A stretch of 55,824 nucleotides of DNA. It comes from an uncultured Methanobrevibacter sp. GTDB taxonomy: Archaea > Methanobacteriota > Methanobacteria > Methanobacteriales > Methanobacteriaceae. Below are positions 45,675 to 54,963 of this stretch, piece after piece. The stretch spans positions 1 to 55,824 of the forward strand of contig NZ_CADAJR010000011.1 of NCBI RefSeq assembly GCF_902788255.1, given 5' to 3'. The position numbers and the translations under genes were made by a program. Positions within the stretch are counted from its first letter, which is position 1; the number at the start of each line of letters is the position of its first letter. Under the pieces are notes generated by a model. That model was not told the DNA's origin and ran no database searches. It saw only the letters and a list, made by a program, of their open reading frames with translations.

Positions 45675-46085
45675 TTATTTAAGTGGTACAAACATGGATG
45701 ATCTAGTAGCACCCATACCTGGGTCTCCGTGTTGAACTCTTTTTCTGGTTGGTGCGTATTCACCGAAGTAATGACCAATCATTTCAGGTTCAATGGTAAC
45801 TTCTACAAAATTTTGACCATCATAAATACCGAAAGTGGTTCCGACCATTTCAGGTATTACAATCATGTCTCTACAATGGGTCCTAACTACAACAGGACGA
45901 CCATCTTTAGTTCCTTCTTTATTTAATTTTCTCATTTTATCCAAAACAATTTGTTGTCTTGGTAAGAATCCTCTTTTTAAAGATCTTCTTTGTCTTGCAG
46001 GGAGTAATTCCATAACTTCCTCTAAAGACATAGCTTGAAGTTCTTCAAGAGTATAACCTTTATATTTAAATATTTTTCTTGCCAA
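45675..46085 (-). CDS. rps19: 30S ribosomal protein uS19
   Basis: 136 residues. [40 protein letters not shown] and [20 protein letters not shown] are typical archaeal segments. It lies in the small-subunit head, next to uS13. It is 15 nt after uL2. Confidence 0.97.
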   Translation of the reverse strand: MARKIFKYKGYTLEELQAMSLEEVMELLPARQRRSLKRGFLPRQQIVLDKMRKLNKEGTKDGRPVVVRTHCRDMIVIPEMVGTTFGIYDGQNFVEVTIEPEMIGHYFGEYAPTRKRVQHGDPGMGATRSSMFVPLK

Positions 46086-46100
46086 TGAAACACCCTCTAT

Positions 46101-46826
46101 CTATCTTTTTAAACCTGTTCTTTTAGCTGCAATTGAACCAACTTTTCTTCCTGGTGGTGCATGTCTTGAAACAGTGGTAGGACGACCAGGATGTTGTCTG
46201 TTACCTCCCCCGTGAGGGTGATCTACAGCGTTCATAGCTACTCCTCTAACAGTCATGAACTTCTTACCTTTAGCTTTGTAAGCATGCCATCTTTTACCTG
46301 CTTTAAGGAACGGTTTATCTTTTCTACCTCCACCAGCAACTACACCGATACTTGCACGGCAGTTAGGGTTTAAGTATTTTAATTCACCGGATGGTAATTC
46401 TACAACAGCTTGGTTTGCATCATGAGTAACTACAGAAGCGTAAGTTCCAGAAGATCTTACAAAACGACCTCCGTCTCCAGGAGTGTTTTCGATATCGTAA
46501 ATTGGGGTACCTTCAGGAATTTCAGCAAGTGGTAATGTGTTACCGAATTTGATAGGAGCAGAAATACCACATTCAATTTCATCATCGATTTGAATGCTTT
46601 CAGGTGCTAATATAAATTTCTTTTCACCATTTTCGAATTTTACTTCTGCGATAGGAGCGGTTCTTGCTGGATCGTGAACGATGTCAATAACTTTTCCTTT
46701 GATACTTCCTTCTTTTTCTAATGCATCGTAAGATCTGTATCTGATTTTATCTTTAAAACGATGTGAAGCAACACGGTGAGCAGGAGTTCCTCTTCCTCTT
46801 CTTTGGTGGATTAATCGTTTTCCCAT
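46101..46826 (-). CDS. rpl2: 50S ribosomal protein uL2
   Basis: 241 residues. MGKRLIHQRRGRGTPAHRVA and the near-peptidyl-transferase region VRGVAMNAVDHPHGGGNRQH are diagnostic. It is essential for subunit joining. It is 13 nt after uL23. Confidence 0.97.
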   Translation of the reverse strand: MGKRLIHQRRGRGTPAHRVASHRFKDKIRYRSYDALEKEGSIKGKVIDIVHDPARTAPIAEVKFENGEKKFILAPESIQIDDEIECGISAPIKFGNTLPLAEIPEGTPIYDIENTPGDGGRFVRSSGTYASVVTHDANQAVVELPSGELKYLNPNCRASIGVVAGGGRKDKPFLKAGKRWHAYKAKGKKFMTVRGVAMNAVDHPHGGGNRQHPGRPTTVSRHAPPGRKVGSIAAKRTGLKR

Positions 46827-46839
46827 ATTTCATTCCTCC

Positions 46840-47100
46840 TTAGAATACTCCTAATCTGACAGCGATTTCTTCCGCCATTTCTTCTTCAACAAGTTTGATA
46901 TATGCTACTTTTACACCTTTAGTAGTAATGTGAGTGTTGACTCTTGCTACTTTTTCTTCATATAAATCTTCAAAAGCGTATTTGATTTGATTTTTGTTAG
47001 CTTTACGATTTACAACGAACGCAATCTCATTATTTAAATCGATTAAGTTCATGGTTTTTTCAGTAACATGAGGTTTAATAATAACTGAATATGAATCCAT
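46840..47100 (-). CDS. rpl23: 50S ribosomal protein uL23
   Basis: 86 residues: SVIIKPHVTEKTMNLIDLNN and FVVNRKANKNQIKYAFEDLY. It is the docking site for SRP and Sec at the tunnel exit. It is 23 nt after uL4. Confidence 0.97.
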   Translation of the reverse strand: MDSYSVIIKPHVTEKTMNLIDLNNEIAFVVNRKANKNQIKYAFEDLYEEKVARVNTHITTKGVKVAYIKLVEEEMAEEIAVRLGVF

Positions 47101-47123
47101 AATATCACCTTATTTTTCCAAAA

Positions 47124-47888
47124 TTATTGGAATAAACCTCCTAACTTTTCAACAGCTGATTTGGTGTAAATAGTGAGTCTTCCAGCATGGGTACCAGGTG
47201 CTAATAATTCAGCATTTAAGTTTTCTGCAACCACAACATCTACACCAGCGTGGTTTCTTGCACCTAAGGAAATACCTTTGTCTTCACCGACTACAACGAG
47301 AGGTCCTTTTACTTTTTTGTATTTTCTTCCTCTTGTTTTACCTCTACCAGCTCTGATTCTTTTACCTTCTTTTGCACGAATGATATCGTCGTAAACTCCT
47401 AATTTTTCAAAGATTTCACGAGTTTGTTTGGTAGTTTTTACTTCTTCAATATCATCTTCAACAATAATAGGAACTTGTTCTAAGTCTTCCACTTTGTGGC
47501 CTCTGTTTTCAACAAGTTCTTTGTTAACAGTTGCTGCAACAGCAGATCTGATAGCAAATCTTCTTTCTTTTATGTTGATTTTTTCATGATGATTTTTTTC
47601 TGCTCTTGTTGGGTGAGCTTGTCTACCACCAATAGCCATTGGTACAAAAGCTGCTTTGGAACCATTTTTAATCCTTGGTACTCTTGCGGTACCTCTACCT
47701 GAACCCCATCCTTTAGCGGAAGTTCTTTTACCTGCCATTGGGTCATTACCCCATGGTTGTACTCTAGCAGATTGTGCAGAAAGTACAGCTCTTTTGATTA
47801 AATCTGGTCTGTATACTTCATCAAAAATAGCTGGAAGTTCAATATCTTCTTTGACTTCCCCATTAATAGAATAAACGTTAACTTTCAT
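47124..47888 (-). CDS. rpl4: 50S ribosomal protein uL4
   Basis: 254 residues, the long archaeal form. The tunnel loop is visible in KRTSAKGWGSGRGTARVPRI and GRQAHPTRAEKNHHEKINIK; RGRKYKKVKGPLVVVGEDKG follows. Bacterial uL4 also represses its own operon. It is 2 nt after uL3. Confidence 0.97.
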   Translation of the reverse strand: MKVNVYSINGEVKEDIELPAIFDEVYRPDLIKRAVLSAQSARVQPWGNDPMAGKRTSAKGWGSGRGTARVPRIKNGSKAAFVPMAIGGRQAHPTRAEKNHHEKINIKERRFAIRSAVAATVNKELVENRGHKVEDLEQVPIIVEDDIEEVKTTKQTREIFEKLGVYDDIIRAKEGKRIRAGRGKTRGRKYKKVKGPLVVVGEDKGISLGARNHAGVDVVVAENLNAELLAPGTHAGRLTIYTKSAVEKLGGLFQ

Positions 47889-47890
47889 GA

Positions 47891-48901
47891 TTATACCCCT
47901 TGTTTAGATTTTGTACTTATATAGTTAATTTGAGGTATATCCTCAGCTTTATTATTAGGTCTGATAGGTTGTCTTAAGATTACTAATCTTTTGGAAGGAC
48001 CTGGTAAGGAACCTTTAACTAATACGTAATCATTTTTGACAAGTCCGTATTTAACAAATCCACCATCTGGGTTGATTTGGTCAACTTCGTCAGCTGATGC
48101 GATTTTTAGGATTCTTTTATTGAATTCAGTTCTTTTGTGGTAACCCATTTGACCTGCTTGAGCTACAGTCCACATGGTTCTTCTTGGTGTCCAAGGACCA
48201 ATGGAACCGACGTGTCTACCTTTACCAGCTCTGACAGCTTTACCGTATTGAATCCTAATTCCCCATCTTTTTACTACACCTTGGAATCCTTTTCCTTTTG
48301 TGGTTGCAATTGCATCAACAAATTCACCTTCATTGAAGATTTCACTAGCTTTTACTTCGTTACCTAATAATTCTAATGCGGTGTTTAATTTTTCTTCAGG
48401 ATTTGCTCCTCCGATACCACATTCAAATATATCTGGTTTTTTCTTAGGTACGCTAGTTACTTTTGGATTTGTGTGTACTAAGACTCTAATTTCTTCTGTG
48501 TTTTCTAATGCACCTTGTATTTTTGCAATAGCTTCAGATTTGTTGTATTCTTTCGGAAGTGAAATTTTCCTTGAAAGTTCTTGATCTAAATTGTCTGCAA
48601 GTACTTCGGTGATTACTTTCAAACCACGAGAAGTTTTTTCATAAGCTCTAATTCCCATTACTACGACTGGAGGTACTTCCAATACAGTTACAGGAGTGAA
48701 AATATCCATTCCTTGAGTTGGAGAGTTTTTATCAGTATCAGTGACTAAAGCGTGAGTCATGCCGACTTTATAACCTGCGAGGCCGAGTAATTTTGGTTCA
48801 TCTGATTTTGGCCAAGATTTTATTCTAGGGGTTTCTTTAGCTGCTCTTTTTCTTGGACTAAAAGCAACAGACCCTTTTCTTGGTTGATGATGTCTAACCA
48901 T
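47891..48901 (-). CDS. rpl3: 50S ribosomal protein uL3
   Basis: 336 residues, the archaeal/eukaryal size: MVRHHQPRKGSVAFSPRKRA, LGLAGYKVGMTHALVTDTD and GRHVGSIGPWTPRRTMWTVA. GGAGG lies before the ATG. It is the first gene of the superoperon and is preceded by a long structured leader. Confidence 0.97.
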   Translation of the reverse strand: MVRHHQPRKGSVAFSPRKRAAKETPRIKSWPKSDEPKLLGLAGYKVGMTHALVTDTDKNSPTQGMDIFTPVTVLEVPPVVVMGIRAYEKTSRGLKVITEVLADNLDQELSRKISLPKEYNKSEAIAKIQGALENTEEIRVLVHTNPKVTSVPKKKPDIFECGIGGANPEEKLNTALELLGNEVKASEIFNEGEFVDAIATTKGKGFQGVVKRWGIRIQYGKAVRAGKGRHVGSIGPWTPRRTMWTVAQAGQMGYHKRTEFNKRILKIASADEVDQINPDGGFVKYGLVKNDYVLVKGSLPGPSKRLVILRQPIRPNNKAEDIPQINYISTKSKQGV

Positions 48902-49230
48902 TTAATTTAACCTCCTTATTTATATTTTTCCGTATTTTTTAATTATTTTAATTTTTTATACTCCAATAGTCGAATGAACAACTATCTATGAGTTTTGATG
49001 AAATAAATTCATCGAGATGATAAATAGCCACAAACAAGTTTGTAACTAGATAAATATCAAATTTTAATATATTCAGTTGAGTTTAAGCTAATTGAAGCAC
49101 AAACAAGAATATATTTAATGTATAAACCATTCTGTGCTAAGACCATATCTAGGAAGTCCTAAAAATATAATCTGTATAAAAAGTTGAGCAAGTTATCTAT
49201 TAGCGTGTAAAACTAATAATTTAAAGAGAA
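48902..49230 (-). promoter_or_regulatory. Leader and promoter region of the uL3 operon
   Basis: No gene is seen in this 329-bp gap. TATA-like sequences on the minus strand lie at about 49172-49182 (TTTTTATACAG) and 49118-49126 (TTTATACAT), predicting a 5' UTR of roughly 195 or 250 nt. Inside it are ACAAAC-AA-GTTTGT (49030-49043) and GATGAA/TTCATC (48997-49013). A long structured leader is a candidate autoregulatory target. Confidence 0.45.
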
Positions 49231-50058
49231 TTAAAATCTAATAAAGTTAAATAAAGAAAGTGTAGCGACAACTGCCTCTTCAGTTCTAACAGTTTCAGTT
49301 CCCTGTCCAGGAAGGGTATTCACTTTATACAAATCCCAGCTAGGATTGGAAACATCTTCTGAAATTGAAGAATAAGGGCCACCAAATAAAATAGCAATAC
49401 TTTTACATTCATCTACTTTATCTTTTAATTCATCAAAAATAGAATCAATATAATCTCCATATCTTGTAGTTTCCACAACAAGATCAGGTTTAATTAATTT
49501 TAAGCTATTTTTAAGACTCTTATTAGAGGAGATAACCTTGTATCCCCAGTAAACGTCATCTGGTTTATCAGGTGTGACTATTACTTCTTTCTTAGCAATC
49601 TTAGTAATCTTAAAGTCAAAAATCTTTTTGACAGTAAGCTGCTCTTTACAGAATGCAAGTTTATCCATACCTATATCAACATAAGTTCCTTTCTTGTTTC
49701 TCTTAACAGTGAACCCTTGTCTATAATCACCCACGTCTGGCTGATCATTTAAAGGATGATGAGGAGTCCTAAGTGGCGGAAGGATACCTACATGCCTCAG
49801 TTCGGATTTTATAGGAATAGCTTGTTTCCTCAAGTATTGAGGAGTATTCATATAATTTAAAACTTCAGCAATAAAATCTCCATCCTCTTTCCCATCAACA
49901 TTCTTGTCATGATTATCATTGTAAATAATCACGTTATCTGCTTTGAAAATCGCTAAAGCTCTTGCTATAATCCCTACTTTATAAGTACGAATTTTAAGAT
50001 CTTTAGACTCAGAAAGAAATGAGTTTGGAATAAATATAGATAGCTCATCTTTATACAT
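49231..50058 (-). CDS. SPOUT-superfamily RNA methyltransferase (C9orf114/SPOUT1-like)
   Basis: A 275-residue knotted methyltransferase candidate. Family segments are YLRKQAIPIKSELRHVGILP, PPLRTPHHPL, and the C-terminal SAM-knot region AILFGGPYSSISEDV with NTLPGQGTETVRTEEAVVAT. An OB-like insertion lies in the middle (GFTVKRNKKGTYVDIGMDKL). Archaeal homologues commonly sit upstream of uL3, as here. The RNA target in archaea is, to my knowledge, unsettled. TATA at 50081-50090 implies an almost leaderless mRNA. Confidence 0.88.
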   Translation of the reverse strand: MYKDELSIFIPNSFLSESKDLKIRTYKVGIIARALAIFKADNVIIYNDNHDKNVDGKEDGDFIAEVLNYMNTPQYLRKQAIPIKSELRHVGILPPLRTPHHPLNDQPDVGDYRQGFTVKRNKKGTYVDIGMDKLAFCKEQLTVKKIFDFKITKIAKKEVIVTPDKPDDVYWGYKVISSNKSLKNSLKLIKPDLVVETTRYGDYIDSIFDELKDKVDECKSIAILFGGPYSSISEDVSNPSWDLYKVNTLPGQGTETVRTEEAVVATLSLFNFIRF

Positions 50059-50080
50059 TAGTAATACATTTGGAATGTAA

Positions 50081-50090
50081 ACTATATAAA
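50081..50090 (-). promoter_or_regulatory. Promoter of the SPOUT methyltransferase gene
   Basis: The minus strand reads AATC then TTTATATAGT. The TATA centre is about 28 nt from the ATG, so the transcript probably begins at or within a few bases of the start codon. Confidence 0.55.
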
Positions 50091-50142
50091 GATTACCCTA
50101 CATTTATATAGCTATCACTAAATAGACTTACACATTTACAAA

Positions 50143-50215
50143 ATATTATATCAGTTATAATATCCGTAGCTTCTTTTTATGCTACCAACTTTTTTATACT
50201 CAGAGAATATATTAA
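50143..50215 (-). ncRNA. Candidate small RNA between METTL5-like and SPOUT genes
   Basis: A strong promoter (CCTTTATATAGTGG, TATA at 50237-50245) on the minus strand has no gene behind it for 150 bp. The predicted RNA of about 70 nt contains a GTAGC/GCTAC hairpin (50166-50185) and ends with an 8-bp ATATTATA/TATAATAT hairpin (50143-50163) followed by TTTTG. The SPOUT gene has its own promoter downstream. No box C/D or tRNA features were found. Confidence 0.4.
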
Positions 50216-50236
50216 TATAGAATATGTACTATCCAC

Positions 50237-50245
50237 TATATAAAG
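50237..50245 (-). promoter_or_regulatory. Promoter of candidate small RNA
   Basis: CTTTATATA on the minus strand, similar to the tRNA-Ser and small-RNA-array promoters elsewhere in this window. The predicted start is about 26 nt downstream, near 50215. Confidence 0.45.
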
Positions 50246-50290
50246 GTATGGTTTTTTGGCATGAAAAATAGGAAAATTGAAAAATTGAAA

Positions 50291-50923
50291 TTATTTTAAC
50301 TCCGCCCGAATCACAATAACTTCAACATCTTGCTTTTCTTTAGTGTGAAAATCATAAATCTTCGGAATTGGAAAATCATACCTGAAAATATGGGTTATCT
50401 CACAGCCATTGTCATGGTAATAATCTATTAGAAAGTCCTGTGTTGATGCCATATGAAATGAATAAAAAACTTCAGGACTAAGTTCAATTGCCTTTTTGAC
50501 AAATTTCAAGTCCTGACCTGAATCGGCTTTCCTTTGAGATCCGAAGGGAGGGTTCTGAAATACAGTATCTGGATTTATCGGTCCACTAAATTCACAGATG
50601 TCAGAGACGATGAAATCTACGCCGTCAACATTTAACTTATCGCAAACATCCCTTGCAAGACCGATTGAATCGGCATCGATATCTACACCAACTGAAGAAT
50701 TTGCACCCATAAGACGGGACGCTATTGCAAAAACACCTGTACCACAGCCCAAATCAACAATATTTTTATCCAGAATGTCACCCAGAGAATATGCATTCCA
50801 AACCAGATCAGAAGCTATGACGGAAGGTGTGGTGTACTGTTCAAGGCCTACCTTCGGATTGGGATGTGAGGGTATTGACTGAAGCCTCATTTCCAAATGT
50901 TTCTTGCGGGTAATTTTTTTCAT
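50291..50923 (-). CDS. METTL5-like N6-adenine RNA methyltransferase
   Basis: A 210-residue SAM methyltransferase. Motif I is IVDLGCGTGVFAIASRLMGA, motif II VGVDIDADSIG, and the catalytic NPPF motif is in DTVFQNPPFGSQRK. Order and the N-terminal region (LEMRLQSIP, LEQYTTPSVIASDL) match METTL5, which modifies 18S rRNA in eukaryotes; a 16S rRNA adenosine is the likely target by analogy. It is divergent from pycA. T-rich DNA follows the stop. Confidence 0.9.
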   Translation of the reverse strand: MKKITRKKHLEMRLQSIPSHPNPKVGLEQYTTPSVIASDLVWNAYSLGDILDKNIVDLGCGTGVFAIASRLMGANSSVGVDIDADSIGLARDVCDKLNVDGVDFIVSDICEFSGPINPDTVFQNPPFGSQRKADSGQDLKFVKKAIELSPEVFYSFHMASTQDFLIDYYHDNGCEITHIFRYDFPIPKIYDFHTKEKQDVEVIVIRAELK

Positions 50924-50998
50924 ATTAATCTAATAAAATATTAATATATCAAGCAATATATAATTATATATTAATGAAAAAATTATAGAGGTTTTAAA
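50924..50998. promoter_or_regulatory. Divergent promoter of METTL5-like gene and pycA
   Basis: AT-only TATA candidates (AATATATAATTATATATT, about 50956-50974) serve pycA, whose ATG has GAGG 8 nt upstream. TTAATATTTTATTAG lies close to the METTL5-like start on the other strand. No operator is clear. Confidence 0.45.
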
Positions 50999-52492
50999 AT
51001 GTTTGAAAAAATCTTAATAGCAAATAGAGGTGAAATAGCAATTAGAGTAATGAGAGCATGTCGTGAACTCGACATTAAAAGTGTAGCTATTTACTCTGAT
51101 GCGGACAAAACTTCCCTATATACAAATTATGCTGATGAAAGCTATGAACTGGGAAATCCTTCACCATCACAATCCTATTTAAATATTGAAAAAATCATCG
51201 ATATAGCACTCGAATCCGGGGCTGATGCAATTCACCCAGGTTACGGATTTTTAGCTGAAAACCCTAAATTCGGTGAAGCATGTGAAAAAAACGGAATAAA
51301 ACTTATCGGACCAAGCGGAGACGTAATCAATAAAATGGGAGATAAGATCACATCAAAAGCTCTTATGAAAAAGGCAGGAGTTCCGGTCATTGAAGGAACC
51401 CCTGAAGGAGTAAGTGATATTGAAGAGGCTAAAGAAATCGCCGCTCAAATCGGATACCCTGTCATCGTTAAGGCTTCCGCCGGTGGTGGAGGAATTGGTA
51501 TGCGTGCAGTCTACAAGGAAGAGGAACTCGTAGAAGCAATCCAGGCAACCCAATCCGTAGCATCCACAAACTTCGGTGACTCAACAGTATTCATTGAAAA
51601 ATACCTTGAAAAACCAAGACACATCGAATTCCAACTCCTGGCTGACGAGCATGGAAACGTAATCCACGTAGGGGACAGGGAATGTTCCATCCAAAGAAGA
51701 CACCAAAAGCTTCTCGAAGAGGCTCCATCCCCAATCATGACCGAAGAGCTAAGGGAACAGATGGGTGGAAGTGCAGTTAAGGCTGCAGAATACATAGGAT
51801 ATAAAAGTGCAGGAACCGTTGAATTCCTATACGACAACGGCGAATACTACTTCCTTGAAATGAACACACGTATTCAAGTGGAACACCCAATCACCGAACT
51901 GGTAACCAATACAGATTTAATCAAGGAGCAAATCAAAATCGCCAACGGTGACGAGCTGACATACTCACAGGATGACATCAAGGTAACAGGTCACGCTATC
52001 GAATGTCGTATCAATGCGGAAGACCCATTAAACGACTTCTCACCAAACCCCGGTAAAATCACAGGTTACAGATCCCCTGGTGGACCAGGTGTACGTCTTG
52101 ACAGTGGAGTTTACATGAATTATACAATTCCAACATTCTATGATTCAATGATTTCCAAGCTAATCACCTATGGAAGAGACAGAACCGATGCCATAAACAA
52201 GATGAAAAGGGCATTGAGCGAATATATCATTTTAGGTGTAAAAACCACAATTCCATTCCATAAAGCAGTTTTAAGAAATCCTAACTTCATTTCAGGAGAC
52301 CTGAACACCCACTTCATCGATACCTACAAACAGGGAATCGAAGAAGAGATGGTAAATGTAATCTCCGAGGATTTAGACCACATGAACAAATTGAAATCCA
52401 CATTCATGCCGGCTAAAAAGATTGCTGCTATTTCAGCGGCAGTTGGATCATACCTGAACGCTGCAAACGAAGAGATACAAAAAAGACAATAA
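50999..52492 (+). CDS. pycA: Pyruvate carboxylase subunit A (biotin carboxylase)
   Basis: ATP-dependent carboxylation of biotin for oxaloacetate synthesis. Features are the N-terminal [20 protein letters not shown], the ATP-grasp loop [36 protein letters not shown] and [18 protein letters not shown]. The length of 497 matches the two-subunit archaeal enzyme. The next gene is its biotin ligase. The pycB partner is not in this window, which is common in methanogens. It could be named acetyl-CoA carboxylase by similarity, but methanogens lack fatty-acid synthesis. Confidence 0.93.
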   Translation: MFEKILIANRGEIAIRVMRACRELDIKSVAIYSDADKTSLYTNYADESYELGNPSPSQSYLNIEKIIDIALESGADAIHPGYGFLAENPKFGEACEKNGIKLIGPSGDVINKMGDKITSKALMKKAGVPVIEGTPEGVSDIEEAKEIAAQIGYPVIVKASAGGGGIGMRAVYKEEELVEAIQATQSVASTNFGDSTVFIEKYLEKPRHIEFQLLADEHGNVIHVGDRECSIQRRHQKLLEEAPSPIMTEELREQMGGSAVKAAEYIGYKSAGTVEFLYDNGEYYFLEMNTRIQVEHPITELVTNTDLIKEQIKIANGDELTYSQDDIKVTGHAIECRINAEDPLNDFSPNPGKITGYRSPGGPGVRLDSGVYMNYTIPTFYDSMISKLITYGRDRTDAINKMKRALSEYIILGVKTTIPFHKAVLRNPNFISGDLNTHFIDTYKQGIEEEMVNVISEDLDHMNKLKSTFMPAKKIAAISAAVGSYLNAANEEIQKRQ

Positions 52493-52496
52493 TTAG

Positions 52497-53408
52497 ATGA
52501 ATATGAAAACCGAGATAATAAACTTGCTTGAAAAGGAGAGTGAATTATCCGGTGAAATAAACGATGAAAACATCAATGGATTTTCACAGCTGGTCAGGGA
52601 CATCGGCAAAAGGAAAACCGAATATCTCGACAGGTGTGAAATATCCAACGGGTTGAATACAAAATTCATAGCAAAGAACTTATACCTCTATAACGAAGTA
52701 GGTTCAACAAATACCCTTGCCAAGTATTTGGCTAAAAACGGTATTGAAAACGGAAGTGTAGTAATTTCCGAAAAACAGAACAACGGAAGAGGAAGAACTG
52801 GAAAATCATGGGAATCACCGTTGGGAGGAGTGTGGATGTCCATCATATTATCTCCCGAGGTTGATATCTCCAAAATTCCTCTTATAACCATCACAACAGG
52901 AGTTGCCGTTGCAATCGCCCTTGAAAAGATAGGGGTTCACAATCCTGAAATCAAATGGCCGAATGACATAATAATAAACGGCAAAAAGGTCTGCGGAATT
53001 TTAACCGAAGCGGTAAGCAACTTCAACACAATAGAAAACATCATTGTTGGAGTGGGAATAGATGCAAACCTCTCCATTGAGAAATTGCCTGGCGAACTGC
53101 AGGAGATAACCACCACCCTTGAAATTGAACTTGGAAAAAAGGTCAATGAAAATATACTGATTAAACTATTTTTGGAAGAATTCGAAAGGGTTTATGAATT
53201 GCTAAATGATGACTGTGTGGAAGACATACTGAGAGAATGGAGAAAACGTTCATACAGTGTCGGAAAACTTGTGGAAGTGAGAAAGCCACATCAAAAGTCA
53301 TACGATGCATATGTCATAGGAATTACAAAAGACGGTGAACTGGTTGTTGAGAAAAATGACGGTACATTCGAAAAGGTAATTTCCGGGGAATGCATAATCA
53401 AAAGATAA
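52497..53408 (+). CDS. birA: Biotin-protein ligase
   Basis: Attaches biotin to the carrier subunit of pyruvate carboxylase. The ligase core has GRGRTGKSWESP (97-108), KWPNDIIINGKKVCGIL (from 153) and a C-terminal SH3-like domain. The N-terminal about 60 residues resemble a degenerate winged helix (IINLLEKESELSGEINDENI), so DNA binding is possible. It is 4 nt after pycA. The 3' end overlaps the convergent PLP-enzyme gene by 11 bp. Confidence 0.93.
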   Translation: MNMKTEIINLLEKESELSGEINDENINGFSQLVRDIGKRKTEYLDRCEISNGLNTKFIAKNLYLYNEVGSTNTLAKYLAKNGIENGSVVISEKQNNGRGRTGKSWESPLGGVWMSIILSPEVDISKIPLITITTGVAVAIALEKIGVHNPEIKWPNDIIINGKKVCGILTEAVSNFNTIENIIVGVGIDANLSIEKLPGELQEITTTLEIELGKKVNENILIKLFLEEFERVYELLNDDCVEDILREWRKRSYSVGKLVEVRKPHQKSYDAYVIGITKDGELVVEKNDGTFEKVISGECIIKR

Positions 53409-54546
53409 TTTTTCTGCATTCATCCTCATCTTGAACGACACTTACAAGCTTATCGAATGATGAAGATATCTTTTGTGCAAGATCATCCAAATCCAAATTG
53501 AATGTATCATTGGTTGAGAGATCAAATCTTATTGTTGCTGAGGCACCAGGCATTCCAACAGAAGGGATGGTGATTATTCCATAGTCCCTAAGCAATATAA
53601 AAGAAAATACAAATGCCAGGTCATTGTCTGACAGGTCATGCGGAACAGTGATTTCAGAGGCCAAACCCTCAGGAGAAATCATGACCCCATTCGGAGTCTT
53701 TTCAAAGCTGTCGAATTTCTGATTCAATATATCGAAAAGCTTCTCCTTTCTGTCAAAACTCTTTATCAGGTTTTCACCATTGAAGTTCTTGATTCCGTTC
53801 ATCATTGCAAGAACCAATGGAGGCTGTGCTTCAAGACCGAACTGGTTGACCTTAACCTTAATCTTATCTATAAAATCAGCTTTACCAGCCATCAGTCCAC
53901 CCCTAGGACCGGGCATCAACTTGTCTGTGCTGGTAATTGCAATATCCGCTCCCAAATCGCAGGCCCTTTTTTGATTGAACACAACTGTTCTAAGCCTTGC
54001 ACCGGAAGCGTCATCAACCATGACAGGAATTCCCCTATCATGAGCCATTTCAATGACTTTAATAAATTCATCCTCATCAATTACCTGCAAATCCATGGTA
54101 GATCCTGTCACTACAACAAGGGATGTGTTTTCAGGTATTGTAAACTCATCAAAAACATCAGTTTCAAAATAGTTTGCACCTACAAGATTGCAGCTGCGAG
54201 GTATTGACGGGTGAGCGGGCAGTTTTGCAAGGTAATGGACAACATTGGTGTCTTTTTTGACCAATGCTAAAATGGTGGCTAAAATTCCTGATGAAGTCCT
54301 GTTTAATGGAAGAACCTTTTCTCCACCCATATGTTCTATTCCCACTTCCTGAAGCGCATCTTCAAAGATAGCTGGACCAACATAGGTTTCCAAAAGATTC
54401 AATTCTGATGGAGATGCAATAAAACCACCAGACAATCCAGTTAAATCAAATAAGAAATCACGGCCTTTATTCTCAACTATATCCCTAATAATTGACAAGG
54501 CCTTTTCCCTTTTTTTAACTTCATCCAAGGAATTATTTATAATCAT
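53398..54546 (-). CDS. SelA-like PLP enzyme (MJ0158/TIGR03576 type)
   Basis: A 382-residue PLP-dependent protein of fold type I. The PLP lysine is Lys209 in TSTDKLMPGPRGGLMAG, and Asp178-Asp179 in PVMVDDASGARLR hold the cofactor. It resembles archaeal homologues of bacterial selenocysteine synthase that were shown not to make Sec-tRNA in at least one case; the real reaction is unknown. It overlaps the following 109-residue gene by 4 nt. The upstream partner and fumarase beta are on the same strand. Confidence 0.88.
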   Translation of the reverse strand: MIINNSLDEVKKREKALSIIRDIVENKGRDFLFDLTGLSGGFIASPSELNLLETYVGPAIFEDALQEVGIEHMGGEKVLPLNRTSSGILATILALVKKDTNVVHYLAKLPAHPSIPRSCNLVGANYFETDVFDEFTIPENTSLVVVTGSTMDLQVIDEDEFIKVIEMAHDRGIPVMVDDASGARLRTVVFNQKRACDLGADIAITSTDKLMPGPRGGLMAGKADFIDKIKVKVNQFGLEAQPPLVLAMMNGIKNFNGENLIKSFDRKEKLFDILNQKFDSFEKTPNGVMISPEGLASEITVPHDLSDNDLAFVFSFILLRDYGIITIPSVGMPGASATIRFDLSTNDTFNLDLDDLAQKISSSFDKLVSVVQDEDECRKIIF

Positions 54547-54872
54547 TCAGAGTCATCTAACTGTAATTTATAATCTTCAAAGAACTCAATAATGGATTTT
54601 AACTGTTTTTCAGTAATTTCCACATTGGTATATTCCTCATCTTCAGGAATTCCATAGAAATAATCTGCAAATAATACTTTACCGTCAGGTGAAGTAATAA
54701 TAGTGATCCCATCAGAAAGTTTATCAGGATTCTTATTTTGGAATTCAAGCTCTAAAGAAATACCAATTTTTTCAGAAAACTTTGCTTTTTCTTCCGGTTC
54801 TCTGTTACATTTCCTAATTTTTGTCATTCTTGATTTTAGTTTTTTTTCTGCAGCTTCGTTAATATCAGCCAT
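54543..54872 (-). CDS. Conserved hypothetical protein
   Basis: A 109-residue protein I cannot place. It is basic at the N-terminus (KKLKSRMTKIRKC) and acidic at the C-terminus, with a central strand-rich part (ITIITSPDGKVLFADYFYGI) resembling small ligand-binding folds. The ATG chosen has GGAG 8 nt upstream; an earlier TTG is possible. Its stop overlaps the start of the PLP-enzyme gene (ATGA), so the two are translated together. Confidence 0.78.
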   Translation of the reverse strand: MADINEAAEKKLKSRMTKIRKCNREPEEKAKFSEKIGISLELEFQNKNPDKLSDGITIITSPDGKVLFADYFYGIPEDEEYTNVEITEKQLKSIIEFFEDYKLQLDDSE

Positions 54873-54963
54873 AAACAACACTCCATAAAATTGTTATGAT
54901 AAAGTAATAATTATTTTAAAATATACTATAAACTAATTCATATATAAGTATTTCTTATTCAAA

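Noticed and set aside
50999-52492. Acetyl-CoA carboxylase biotin carboxylase
   Set aside because: Sequence alone allows it, but linkage to birA and the methanogen context favour pyruvate carboxylase subunit A.
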